This document shows, piece after piece, positions 24,101-35,823 of a stretch of 64,000 nucleotides of DNA. A program made the translations under genes and the position numbers. The notes under the pieces are model-generated. The model worked only from the letters and a program-made list of their open reading frames with translations, did no database searches and was not told the DNA's origin. This DNA comes from Voacanga thouarsii (taxonomy: Eukaryota > Streptophyta > Magnoliopsida > Gentianales > Apocynaceae): NCBI GenBank assembly GCA_026120185.1, contig JANUWF010002208.1:1240001-1304000 (forward strand). Reading direction: 5' to 3'. Position 1 is the first letter of the stretch. Each line of letters starts with the position of its first letter.

Positions 24101-26488
24101 TGTAACACCCAACTATGTAGGCCCGCTAAGGCCGGGGATGTCGCCCCGTCAAAAGGACAAGGGGTCTTTATAACAAGAACACACAATCAAAATAGTGGAA
24201 TAAAAGCAATACTTTAACTTAAAATTTATTACAACCCGAGAATAAATCCAAGAATTCTAAAATCAAATCTATAATAAAAATGATCCAATCTCAACTCCCC
24301 AAAGCATTACATAAATTAAACATCAGAAAAATCTTCCAAGGCAGGCAATGTCAAGCTACTCATCCCCATAGCAGGTTCGACCAAAAATCATGGTAAAAAG
24401 GGTGATGAGATAAAAATCTCAGTAAGTCCATGTGTGCTTTGAGTGTCCAGTGGAAACAGTTCGTGAATGCAAAATATAAAACCTTTATAAGAGAAATATT
24501 GGCAAGCAATAAACATTAGTTAAAATCAAGAGTGGTGCTTTAGTTTTTCCAACCATACAGAATCAATAAAATCAACCACTCAAAAGAAATGATCACGAGT
24601 ACCACACGTTGGATCCCATAACCGGTCAGAATGCCGACACTTTTTGCAAATTGACAAAAGGTAGGTGATCGGCCTATAGGGCAAGATACTTCTCCTTCTC
24701 TATACCAAAACAACAACCGGTTGTCCATTCTGACAACATACAGTCACTTGACTAAAAAAAAAACTGCTATCTCGAACCGGCATGACCTACTGGACTGACA
24801 TCCTATCCGGGGAGGACTTACCCCTCAGAGGTGACCACCTACTGAGAAACTCACCCTAACCCTTCAAAGGCCAGTCCTAGCAGTCCACCCTTATTGAGTA
24901 CTCAACGTAACTTATCCCACTTGGGGAAAAAGGAACAAAACATAGTTCCACTTGAAAATGGCAATTAAAGGTTTCCAAAGTCTTTGTCAAAATCAGTTTT
25001 AGAAAGAGTTTTGAGTTTGAGTAAATCTGCTTATTGATTTTCAAATAATTTGTTTGACTGAAATAAGTAAGAAGTCAATCCTCAATTGCCTCTACCGAAA
25101 TGAGTGTCCATGCACTCTACATTTGGCTTACCATAATAAACATTTTGCATTAAATAGGTTTTATGCAGGAGCTTACCTGATCCTTAGCTTGAGATAAAAT
25201 AAGGTCTTCAATAGTTGACCTAACCCCGCCTGGGGTAAATACAAGCCATAATTAATCTCAAGCTAAAATTCACTTTCACAAATAAAGCTAGCTCAACTCA
25301 CTACTACCGTGATCCTAGTGTTCCAAGCTTTAAGGCCAAATAATAAATAAAAAGGGTTTGTAGGCTTAGTCTAGTTTGATATTTAAAATAATTAGTGTTT
25401 TAGGGAATAGGTACTGATAAGTTGAAGGTTTAAATTCTTGCTAAGAATAATTTAGAGTTTATTTGGCGATGAGTCCTTGGTGGTATTAGGTAAAATAATG
25501 TTTTATTAATAATTAATTGTTTGAAAATAATTGCTAACTAAAATTAGTTAAAAATAAATTTTAATGGGTCTTGATTGAAAGCTAATAAATAAATTTTAAC
25601 AGGTTTTGATTAGAAGATAATAATTGAAAGATAATAAATTTTAATGATATTTATGAATATAAGACTTAAAAAATTAATATTCTTACTTATTATGATTATT
25701 TATATAAAAGGCTTTATTTGATATTATTATTATATATAATATCTATATATTTTCTTTCTTGAAATAAAAGCTATCATTTATTTGACTAAAATATCCTTAT
25801 ATAATAATCCAAATCTACCTTCCTAGGGTTTTCAGATTTGCTAGCAAAAATTATAATATTAAATATTTTATTGAAGAAATAAAATTAGCTTAGGGACCAC
25901 TAGATCATGATCATAATTCCACTTGCTCACCACAATCATGAATATATACTCCACTTCCAATTCATCAAATCATCTAAAACATGAGTAAAAGCATAGATCT
26001 AAATTTATCAAGGCATGATCCAACCTCTACTAGCATAAACATAATCATGGCTTCAATAATCATACATGAATATAAATCCTATTCATCATAGATGACATAA
26101 TCTCTAGCATACTTGATCACAAATACTACCTATGACATGGAGGCATGCATTAAACCCTAAAAACACCATACAATCAACCAAGATAATCAACTCATGCATA
26201 AATCCCATCTCCGTCATACACACACATTTATTCATGCTTCAATCTCTACTCATCACAGCAACACATGCTCAAATCCTATTCGTAATCCATCTCCTACCAA
26301 TATCATCTTAGAGACATGAATCTAGAATTTAAAAGGGAGGGTTGAAAAGGCTTACTTGATTGATGAGTACCTTGGAGGAGTTTCGAATGGATCTCAACTC
26401 CTAGATGACTAGATCCGTCCAAGAGAAATGAAGGAAGCATGGCCATTGGTGAAGAATTCGTTCGGCTAAGAAGGAGAGGCTGTTCGGC

Positions 26489-26496
<8 letters not shown>

Positions 26497-26529
<33 letters not shown>
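26497..26529. repeat. GA microsatellite
   Basis: About sixteen AG units inside giant LTR copy 1. Copy 2 has a shorter GA run at about 39173-39205 in the same place. Confidence 0.9.
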
Positions 26530-26536
<7 letters not shown>

Positions 26537-27459
26537 GAAGAGAGTCCATTAGCACGCTTTTACACATGTATATTCATTAGAGATCAAAGATTAGTGAAGA
26601 TGAAATCGCATGAACAAACTTACCTTGAAGGTGTTCTTAAGCCTTCACAAAAATACTGATTTTTTATCCAAAATAGCGAGTTGGATTTTGGAGTTAGATG
26701 TTAAAAATGGTATGGATGGACTCACGGTAGTGAGTAGATGAAATCTGGAATTTTTTTGAAAAAGATTGAAGTGGTTTGGAGAGGTATTAGGCGAGAGGAG
26801 TGAGTAGGTGTTCTTGGTGTTCTATGTGTGCTTGAAAGTTGAAGAGAATGGAGGGATTTTGGTTTGAAGCTGCCGAAATTCTGTGTGTGTGCAGTGGCCG
26901 AATTGTTTGTGTAGTTTAGGTAGATGATTTTTCTCGTTTGAAAGGAAAAGGAAAGGCTGGTTGTTGAAATCCTAAAAGAATATTTTTGGGAATCAAATTT
27001 GGAAACATAATATAGCAAGAATATCTTTGATCAATGGAGATCTTTTTGGAGCTGCTTGATGTGTCTGGACTTGGGTATAAAAATCATACAAAAACTAATC
27101 GCATTCCCAATCAAGTTTAAATTAAAACGTTAAAACCAAATCACACATATGAGCAAGCGTATTCATCATTAACTGAGCATAGGGTTCAAACTTGTGTCGA
27201 TCCTCAAGGAACAAGTATACATTAATTACCTTTCTTTCATTGTTTAACCGACTCGACAAAACAAAACTAAAATAAAATAAAACAAAAGAAATTAAAAACA
27301 AAAATATATACATGTCAAGGATGTAGATTTATGTAATCCAAACCATTGATTAGACAACCATGATCTTAAAGTGTTAGGCATCTCATGCGTATCATATACG
27401 GTGCAGTGAAAAAATAAAAACAAGATACCATCCAGGATCCGCATATGTGTGGAAAACAT

Positions 27460-27462
<3 letters not shown>

Positions 27463-27493
<31 letters not shown>
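27463..27493. repeat. TA microsatellite
   Basis: About fifteen AT units inside the Copia-type LTR. Confidence 0.9.
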
Positions 27494-27498
<5 letters not shown>

Positions 27499-27815
27499 AA
27501 CAAACATAACAATTTTTACCTTTCTTTGTTTGTGTGGAAATAAAATTTTCCTTCTTCGAGTAAGATAGTTGTAGCGCGATCCAGCAATCCTCTTGAAGAA
27601 TCAGCACAAGAGTTGTATGTCCAACCAATATAATCACAGTGTGTGATTATCTCTAATAGAAATCCACACAGAGGATCTCACACAAGCACCAAGATTTTCT
27701 GTGCTAGCAGAAAACAACAATGGTGGCTGGGGTTTAGCTTCCTTGTTCTTCTTGATTAGCAAAACCAAAGAAATAAGAAGAAGAAGAGTCTTGGATTCCC
27801 TCTTAGAAGAAGCCA

Positions 27816-27819
<4 letters not shown>

Positions 27820-27866
<47 letters not shown>
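27820..27866. repeat. GA microsatellite
   Basis: About 23 GA units inside the Copia-type LTR; the open frames across it are low-complexity artefacts. Confidence 0.92.
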
Positions 27867-27868
<2 letters not shown>

Positions 27869-30800
27869 TATAAGAGAACATGAAGATCATATCTCTATTA
27901 TTCTCTTGAGAGGATGGCCCCACACACATTATTTCATGTGTGTTGATAAAAATGAGCATTGGCACCCATTCCTTCATGTGTGCCATTTTGTTTGTTTTGT
28001 ATGACTTCTTGCTCAACAATAAAACCACTTTGATTATATCTCATATAACCAAAAGCCTCTACAAAAACCACATCTGAGAATTCCAAACAATTCTCCAATT
28101 GCAATTGGAACCCATCAAGTTCTCAGAATTATAAATTGGCCCATCAATTATAACTAATTATAATTTGGCCACATCAACCTCTCTTTCTTGTAATAAACCC
28201 CACTATGTTATCAAATAACATATTGAGTATATATTCCTCTTTTGTGTGTGACCTATTAGGTTTCCTGGTCAATTGGTAGCGAATATGAATTAATCCAAAC
28301 GTCTTTGAAATTAATAATCCTTAATTAATTAGAATTAATCCTATTAATTCTAATCAGGATTGGTTTATTAATTCATCAATTAATAAACCCATATTCACAG
28401 ATCATGAGCGGTATCTAGCAATACATCATGACCACCTAAGAGTCCAGGAAGTCAAGTGGCTTGACATGAACCCTTCAATAACAAAATACAGTGCAATTAA
28501 CTCCTTTTACCATACAATATCTCATTCGGTTTGGAGTACGGAATTAGTGCCAACTCCCTCCAGAATATATATTAATTCTGGCCCGAATATCATTATACTT
28601 GTACAAGGAACCCACTACTCTCAATGTACCTCAATTGGAACCCTTTCCAATACACATACGCCTTGGCCAAGGACTTATGAGTAGTAATTCCTACTAGTGG
28701 CCGTGAGATATTCACCCCTACTATTAGGAGTGGTGAATCCTTTATTGACTCTCTCAACTACTTTCGTTTACCTCAGAATGTACCCAATATCCATCTCATA
28801 GGCGGCCCTCGATCGAGCTCCAAAGATTGGAATCAAGGTACAAGGCTCAGCAAACAAAGTACCTTGGAGATCTCAAGTGTAAGGATACTTGCACGTTTGC
28901 TATATTGAGATTATATCACTAGCACTAAATAGTTATCCATGTGATTATCTCAAAGCTAGATCATCCAATGAACTTATTCCATTAACAAGCATCTATGTGT
29001 TAACTTTGAGTATCTCAATACTCACGGTTATGAGAACCACCGCCTGATCGAATCAAGAAGTCTAACACATACTAGTCTTAACATATTAATGATGTCATGT
29101 CTCATTAATACTACGACTAGGGACTATTTAAGTACTAACATCATCCAGTGTAGTAGGAATCTCATATCATGATCTCTATCATGATTTACTTAACACAATG
29201 TTGTACTAGGGACTTTATCAAACAGTTATATTACTTAAAGTAAACAAAAGAAACTGTAAGATAAATAATGCCTTTTATTAAAATAAATTGTGTCATATAC
29301 AATGTACAAGTGATTACCTCTAGGGCACAATACTAATGTAAAGTACCCAACCTCTATCATAACTAATTATTCTCTTGGCATCATGAAGAATTAAAATAGA
29401 CTCACTTCTTTCTCAATCCATGAATCCTTATCTTCTAGGTAACTTAGTATCACATACTCTGTCTCAACCAGTCTTACCCAAAAGATACATTAAACACAAT
29501 TCTTTGATTAAGTCCCATTCTCAGGCAAACTTAACCCATGAAATTAACCAATTGAATCTATATTCTAAAAGACATCAATTAACCTTTAATTACTCTGTTC
29601 TTGCAATTAACCCCATTTTCAGGCAAGTTAAAAGGCAACAAATATGAAATCAATCAATTAAACCATCAACCCTATTCTCAAGCAAGTTAACGACACAATC
29701 AATTAATCTCGCAATCAACCCAAGTAATTAAATACTAAGAATAACAATCAGTTAATCAAAAGATCAAATAACTCTAAATACCATGAACGTCAAAACCAAT
29801 GTCAAATTACAATAAAACAATTAAAACACCATTGTCAAGAAAAGAAAACAAAGTAAAAGAAATCACTCATAGACAAACCTCCTTCTTCTTTCTTTGAAGA
29901 CCTTCTTATACAACACTCCTTGAATTGAAGAATTCCTCCTTGGATTGAGTGATTTTCTATGATGAATAATGAATTCTCCTATTTTTCCTTGTTTTTTATC
30001 GATGTATAGGCTTAACAAGTACATAAACTCATAAGTACAAAGTTCTTGGCCGATTAAAAGTTGAAAGATACTAAAACTCCTTAGGTTTCCAAAAACGCGT
30101 AGAAAAATTGAAGCACTGCCTCAAGGACAGAACACAGCCGGCGCCGCCTTGGTCCTTCGGAGCCGGCGCCACCTGTGTTCTGCTTCTCCACTTGTTCACC
30201 AATTTTTCTCCAAATTTTGCACATAAGTTCCAGAATTCAACTAGCTCCGGTTCCAGCCTTACAACCGGCACCGCCTCTGCTCTGTTTTGCGACGGTTTTG
30301 CTTTGTTTTATTCAAAAATCTGAAATAATGAACAAAATATCTTTCCAAGGGTAAAATCTCAAATACGAAAGAATATGACTAGTTATTACACAAAATGTCT
30401 TATAAAAGAACCTCAAATAACTAAGCAAAGTATGACTAATTTAGCCCCTATCACTACTATGGCCGACTGATGTTCAGTGTTTTAGCTGGATGAAAGCTGG
30501 TTAAAGAACGTTAATGGTGGCCAAAAAGAATGAGTGTAATGGTGAAGGTAAGGTCTCTTTGTTTAAGGGACATTTTATGGAAGGATACTAAATTAGGATT
30601 GCTGAAATTTTGGTCTCCAATTAAGGCATGATTGCAGTAATTTGTTGGAGATATTTTAGGGCAACCAAGACTGATTTTTGTGCAGAAGGTTACGGAAGAC
30701 AATGGAGTTCTATTCATGGCTGTTCAAGGGAGGTTTGTGCAGAAAAAGGATGAAGTTTTGGCCAGGGCTGGAATAGGAAACAAAGCTGAAAAATTCCTGC

Positions 30801-31564
30801 ACAGAATATCGCCATTGCTGGAATGTTTCTGGGCAGCTTTTGCTGCCATTTTCCAGCCAGATTGCAAAGAGTTTGAAAGGGCATTTGAAGGTATTTCAAG
30901 GCTGGTTTCTAGCCTTCTTCATGGATGAAAAACATGGCTAAGGAGCTGGGAGAAAACTGAAAGGAAACAGCTTGGTTTAAGACTACCTAAGCTGCGATTT
31001 TGCCCAGAAATTTTTCGGTTTTGCACAGCATTTGTGCAGTTCGAAAATGGCCAGAAAATTTCAGATTTCAAGCTGATCAAAGGGGCCATTTTTTGGTAGC
31101 ATTTGGGAGGGAATAATGGATGAGAATTTTGACATTTTGCATGCACAAAAAGCTGGAAAAATTTCAGATCATTACATGAAGGAAAATGAACCTAGCTAGA
31201 GTGAAGTTTTGAAGGTTCACTAGGGAAATTAATTCTCTTGGAACCTTCCCCATCTCTTCCAGATTTTCGGTCCATAAGATGTCTTTCACTAAGACATTTT
31301 GAACCTTCAAGGCCGTAGCACTTTACTGAAATTTCTGGAATGAAATTGGCTAGAACAAATATGTCCAATCTAACGAGTTGAGAATTAGGAAAAATTAAAG
31401 ATCAAGAAGAAATGAATTCCCTTAGGAAAGTTTGTAAGGCACAAGAATAGGATTGGGATATTCCTATCATGTCTCCCCTAAGACAATACCTCTATTCTAC
31501 TCTAAAGCACCTAAGGCCGAAAATATAACCTTCCCAAGCGAAAATAATATTTAATCATGCTAAA

Positions 31565-31632
31565 GCTCCAATGATGGAATTTGAACCCAAGACCTCAAGA
31601 ATTAATTCCAAAGCTCTAACCACTATACCACA
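31565..31632 (-). other. tRNA-like segment with Pol III boxes, giant LTR copy 1
   Basis: On the minus strand TGGTATAGTGG (31620-31630) fits the A box consensus fully and GGTTCAAATTC (31577-31587) fits the B box with one mismatch. Spacing is like a tRNA. The arms do not form a good cloverleaf and no anticodon can be assigned, so it is not a tRNA gene. The same segment is present in copy 2. Confidence 0.6.
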
Positions 31633-31883
31633 ACAACTCTTGTTCTTATTTTCTCTCTAAAATATTTTTCCTATTTAATCCTCAAACTATCTCCCTATTT
31701 TCTCCTCAAGTAAAAATTACCACTTTGCCCTTCTTACTCAATAAACATGATCAGGCCCTCGAGACTTCAACACACAAATCCAAAGCACATAAAATGATAT
31801 AAAAATATATTTAAACATGCAATAAAATATGATATGCATCCCAACCCCCTTACTCTAAGGTTGGTTTTGACTGGGGTTTCACA

Positions 31884-32243
31884 TATAGAGAGGTGGATTC
31901 ATAAGAAAAAAATTTTCAATCACTTTATGAAGGAGGAGTTCACCTAATCAAGAAGGATTGTTTAAGAGAGTCTTCAACGGTGAAGAAAGAGTCTTGTCTG
32001 TAAGTGTTTTCTTTTCTTTTTATCTTCTTTTCCTTTAACAATGATGTATTCAATATTTTTAATTGTAACTTAACATTATTTTGGGATTCATGATTTTGTG
32101 CTAATTTAGTTGTTTGATCAATTCTTTGTCATCTTTGCTGTTTGATTTCTTGATCTCATTGGTTATTTATGCAAGTTCTTCTAATTGACTTAGACAAAAC
32201 GATGTTAGAAGTTTCATTGCATTGGTTTCGTACTTGTTAAATC
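31884..32243 (+). mobile_element. C1 LTR, second part, truncated
   Basis: Begins with the right copy of TATAG and continues the LTR interrupted at 24100. It ends abruptly at 32243, inside the LTR, where the reverse-complement sequence of copy C2 takes over after 26 bases. Together with 23590-24100 about 0.87 kb of LTR remains. Confidence 0.75.
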
Positions 32244-32630
32244 CTAACTTCATCATTCAAATCTATTAAGATTTAACAAATCTGAAATCAATGCAATGAA
32301 ACTCCTAACATTATTTTGTCTAAGTCAATTAAAAGAACTCGCATCAATAACCACTAAAATCAAGTAATCAAACACCAAAGATGACAAAGAATTGATCAAA
32401 TAACTAAATTAGCACAAAATCATGAATCCTAAAATAATATTAAATTACAATAAAAACATTGAATACATAATTTTTTAAGGAAAAGAAGACAAAAAGAAAA
32501 GAAAGCACTCATAGACAAGACTCTTTCTTCACCCTTGAAGACTCTCTTGAACAATCCTCCTTGATTGGGTGAACTTCTTCTTCAATGAGTGATTGAGAAT
32601 TTTTTTTCTTATGAATCCAACTCTCCATGT
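31884..32630. repeat. Large inverted repeat at the C1/C2 junction
   Basis: The arm 31884-32243 is matched in reverse complement by 32270 to about 32630, with a 26 bp spacer at 32244-32269. Near the centre ACTTGTTAAATC faces GATTTAACAAATC. If the giant LTR at 24101-31883 is ignored, the arms extend to about 0.9 kb each (23590-24100 pairing with about 32635-33194). Confidence 0.85.
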
Positions 32631-33194
32631 GTTTCTTTAAATCCTTACACTTTCTTGTGCTTTTATAGGCCTCTTGGATGCTAAATTTATATCTTAGGAA
32701 GTTTGGCTGAGTAGGACAAGAAAAATACCATAATCGTTGGAAAATCCCTAATTTCGTGCACAGAATATTCGCCTCCAGAGCATACCTGGTGTCGGATACC
32801 TTCGACCCACTGGGTGATAGCTACACTGTATTCTTCTCCTATTTTTACTCTGTTTTTGGTCGGTTCATGTCGGCAGATAGAATGAACCTAGCGCCAAGTA
32901 CACTTTCTAGACCTAGCGCTAGGTCTATTCTGCTTTTGTACTGAATATTGCTTGAATTCCTCTGCTGGATCAGAATGAACACAGTGCCTAGTCCGTTGGC
33001 TGGGTCTAGCGCCAAGTACATTCTAGAATTGTTCACTTTCTACTCGATTTTAACTTAAATTTGGACATATTTGACAAAAACACTTTTTACAAGCAAAATG
33101 TCAAATAGGAAAGAATATGCCTAATTATTACAACACATGTATCTTAAAACAACCTCAAATAATAAGAAAATAATGTTGATTTTAGTCCCTATCA
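32244..33194 (-). mobile_element. Family C copy C2, 3' LTR (truncated)
   Basis: Minus-strand LTR ending TTTTAGTCCCTATCA on the plus strand. The spacer word ATTCAAATCTATTAAG also occurs in the C2 5' LTR near 36492, showing that this LTR starts at about 32244 and has lost its outer part. The GC-rich cluster lies at about 32770-33020 (CTAGCGCCAAGTAC, CTAGCGCTAGG). Confidence 0.75.
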
Positions 33195-34781
33195 CATACC
33201 TCCACACTTGAACATTTGTTTGTCCTCAAGCAAACAAGATTTAAAACATTTAAGCACAAAAAGCAAGACAAAATAATTTAGCAAAATTTTCATTAGAAAA
33301 TTCATCCATAATGAAGACATAAACTTCTTCCAACCTTAAATATAAACTTGTCACTTGCTCAACCCTTTTATAACCTTGTAAACTCATGTATTAAATCAAA
33401 CAATTGCAAGGCCATCAAAGTTAAGTTACACAATTTTATATCTAGTACAAGAAAATCAACCTACTCCTCAAGCAAAAACATAGATAACATAAATTATACA
33501 AGTCAAGCTATTTAACCAATTCAAGCATTATAAACTCAAATTTATACAACTCAAGTAAGCAAAACATGGAAAATGCTCCACTCTTCATTTTTTCTATGAC
33601 TTTGGGAATTGATAGCCTCAAGTGCATGTATTTCTCTTCACACACCATATTGGCTCCCTTATAGCCATCATTTATCATCTTTTTAGCAATTTTCTTTTTC
33701 TTTCTTCTTTCTTTCCTTACCTTCTTGCCTTCGAGATAGCCTCAAGAGATTGTGATGCTTCTTTGTTTCTTCTCTTCCACTCACCGTATTGGCCCCCTTT
33801 TCAGCAAAAGGTCTCTCTCTCTCTCTCTCTCAGAGATAAAAGCATATATTTTTTTCCAACTCAACATTTTTTTTCATCTCACATTTCCTTTTTTGGCTCA
33901 ATTTTTTTTTCTCACATTCCTTATTCACAACTCAAAGTTAAGCAAAATTTAAATCTATAATACAAGAATTATTCAACAACTCTTCTCATATTTCATTATA
34001 TCATCCACATTCAAACTTAAAGAATAAAATAAATCTCCAATACCAAATATAACCAAGGTTCACTTAAATTCTCATGACTTAGCAAAATATAACTTAATAC
34101 ACAATTTTTCTCTTTAATAAAAATCAAACCACAATGAATGACAAATCTATATCCAAAATTAGTAAGAAAATCACAACTCTATTATAGACAAATAAGCTCA
34201 ATTTAGCTCCAAATATCCAAACTTTCAAATTTTCAATTTTTTTTCTTCAACAAAATTATTTGATACCAAGAAAACACTAAGACAATTGATTAAAACTTGG
34301 TCAAAGAATATTATTGAACCACTCCCCCACACTTAAACTGGGCAATGTCCTCATTGCTAACAATTAACACAAGAAAGCATCTCCAAAGGGGCCAAATCTA
34401 ATAAAGGGGTAGAAAGTTTAAGTAATACTTCCCTAGTGCAAATAAGTGCCAATAGATATCAAAACTAAAAATTGAGAGAAGAGCTTGTTCAAGATGACTT
34501 TATTCCTACCTATCAAACTAAACGCAAATAAAAGCACAAGGAAAATAATAACAAAATAAAAACACACCTAAATACAAGAGAAAAACCTTAAAAAATACCA
34601 AAAAAATCCTAATAAAGCAAATAAAGACATGACTCACTCCCCTACTTAAGATGAAAAATATTTTCCTTATTTGGGGGAAATAACACACAACATCCGAAAC
34701 AAACCCAAACCAAAAATAAAGATACAATCATTTTCAACACATCATGCTCTCTCATCAAACCTTTTGAAAAGAAATTAAATT

Positions 34782-35490
34782 TCAAAATAGAAGATGGGCA
34801 TGATGAACGTAGAAATAAAGGAGGTTTTTGGAAAAGATAATGTGCATGAAAACAATTTTTTTCTCAGCAAAGCAAAACACATCAACCTCATGTTTTAACA
34901 TTTCTTTAGACACACAAATATCTTTTTCAACATGCCGATGGTATCTAATAGAAGCATCAACTCTGAAATCACCAATTAACCATTCAAAAGAATTTTCACA
35001 ATTAAAATTCCCTTTTGAATTTAATATTTGAGTTCTCAAAGATGGGATTAAGAAATTCATACTTTTCAAGGCATGGTCTACAAACACTAAGTTACCTCCC
35101 TGAAATTGGGGTGAAGGGTAGAAATTACCACCATTCTCCAAATCCTTCTTATAATATAGTGTTGAAAGATCCAACTCCTTGAGGTGTGGTGAGCTCAACA
35201 CATCATCAATTGCATCAATGGACTCCATGAATCGAGAGGTACACTATTTATCTGTGATTTTCAATACCCTATTGAAGATCTCATCAACCAACTTTGCTAG
35301 TTGTTTCTTGATAGATCTTATTCATTGGGATGATTCTTCGTATCCCTCAGTCGATGAATTTGTATTGGCCACAAAAGAATTCGCTAATGTTACTACTGAT
35401 GATTCACTAAAAACATCAATGCGACCTTCTAATCTTGCCAATCTATCATCATTGTAACTCCTTTGATTTTGTGCCCAAAAATAGTTGTCC
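34782..35490 (-). pseudogene. C2 decayed frame of unknown function (about 236 codons)
   Basis: One reading frame runs from an ATG at 35490 (MDNYFWAQNQRS) to a stop at 34782, broken only by a TGA at 35322-35324 and a TAG at about 35256-35258. That so long a frame is kept with two stops suggests it was once translated. It lies where gag lies, about 330 bases after the primer site. The N-terminal part is charged and may be helical (DDRLARLEGRID); the C-terminal part has FEWLIGDFRVDASIR and Cys/His residues without a zinc-knuckle pattern. I do not recognise the family. It could be a reduced gag or a family-specific protein; the end near 34782 turns hydrophobic and may be past the original stop. 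Confidence 0.5.
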
Positions 35491-35800
35491 ATGATTATGT
35501 CAACCTCACACAAAAACCAAATCAAAAATAAAAATAAAAACAAACAAAACAATAGAAAAACAAAAAGGTAAAAGAAAATATTAGAAAAATAAAGAAAAGA
35601 AAAACGCATACATTAGATATATTCACAAACTACCTAAACACAAAAGTTAGCAGTACAACATGAACTAAGCTAGTCAATTAATTAACATGTTACAAACAAC
35701 AAGATATAGCACCTATTTACACAAAGAACATATATACATATTTACTTATAGACATATAAAAATGATTAAATCAACAAAATACAAGTTTTTGTGATATTGT

Positions 35801-35818
35801 TCCCTAGCAATGGTGCGA
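35801..35818 (-). promoter_or_regulatory. C2 primer binding site, degenerate tRNA-Asp type
   Basis: Plus strand TCCCTAGCAATGGTGCGA matches the tRNA-Asp 3' end at 13 of 18 positions; four of the five differences are transitions. It lies six bases from the 5' LTR. Confidence 0.65.
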
Positions 35819-35823
35819 AAAAC

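Larger units (their letters stand above)
27372..29338 (-). mobile_element. Copia-type solo LTR nested in the family A LTR
   Basis: The 1967 bp insert starts TGTTAGGCATCTC and is flanked by TAAAG at 27367-27371 and 29339-29343, so the target duplication is exact and the uninterrupted sequence matches A1 at 8960. The right end on the minus strand reads TATTGTGCCCTAGAGG, the start form of a well-known class of plant Ty1/copia LTRs. The last two bases are TG where CA is expected, so one terminus is mutated. It holds a TA repeat (27463-27493) and a GA repeat (27820-27866) and no coding region. Confidence 0.75.
27057..30453 (-). mobile_element. Family A solo LTR, interrupted
   Basis: Starts TGATGTGTCTGG and ends AGCCCCTATCA, and matches the A1 LTRs throughout once 27372-29338 is removed, giving about 1.42 kb. 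Flanks are CTGCT (27052-27056) and CTACT (30454-30458), a target duplication with one mismatch. The homologous place in giant LTR copy 2 (about 39726-39740, GGCTGTCATGGCC) has no insertion and acts as a preserved empty site. There is no second LTR or internal region, so it arose by LTR-LTR recombination. The GGCGCC cluster is present at about 30135-30275. Confidence 0.88.
24101..31883. mobile_element. Giant solo LTR copy 1 (about 4.4 kb) carrying a nested family A LTR
   Basis: It starts TGTAACACCC and ends GGGGTTTCACA, with a perfect 5 bp duplication TATAG at 24096-24100 and 31884-31888. After removal of 27057-30453 and one copy of its duplication it is about 4.4 kb and matches 36830-41156 end to end. 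TG...CA termini, 5 bp duplication and lack of internal coding fit a solo LTR of a large Ty3/gypsy element, in the size range known for Ogre/Tat LTRs. Orientation is uncertain; the minus strand (TGTGAAACCCC start, GTGTTACA end) looks more like known plant LTRs. It contains a GA repeat at 26497-26529 and a tRNA-like segment at 31565-31632. No protein is conserved between the copies. Confidence 0.8.
33195..35823 (-). mobile_element. C2 internal region: short, without polymerase
   Basis: The whole internal region is 2.6 kb between a polypurine tract next to the 3' LTR (33195-33210, plus-strand CATACCTCCACACTTG) and a degenerate tRNA-Asp primer site (35801-35818) next to the 5' LTR. A second polypurine tract with the word CCCCCACACTTAAACTG is at 34321-34340, followed by CAATGTCC. 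A pyrimidine-rich block at 33640-33920 corresponds to the purine block of family A. Apart from one decayed frame at 34782-35490 there is no coding potential, so C2 is a non-autonomous LTR retrotransposon. Confidence 0.75.

Noticed and set aside
27756..28028. Leu-Ser repeat protein across 27820-27866
   Set aside because: It is a translation of a GA microsatellite.
30680..30928. 82-codon frame in giant LTR copy 1 with a counterpart at 40008-40232
   Set aside because: The DNA is homologous but the frames diverge and shift between the copies, so there is no protein conservation.
31565..31632. A tRNA gene
   Set aside because: A and B boxes are present but the acceptor and anticodon stems do not pair and no anticodon loop can be defined.
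33811..33832. CRISPR-like or satellite array in the CT-rich region
   Set aside because: It is a short CT microsatellite within a pyrimidine-rich block; there are no spaced direct repeats anywhere in the window that resemble a CRISPR array, and the DNA is eukaryotic.
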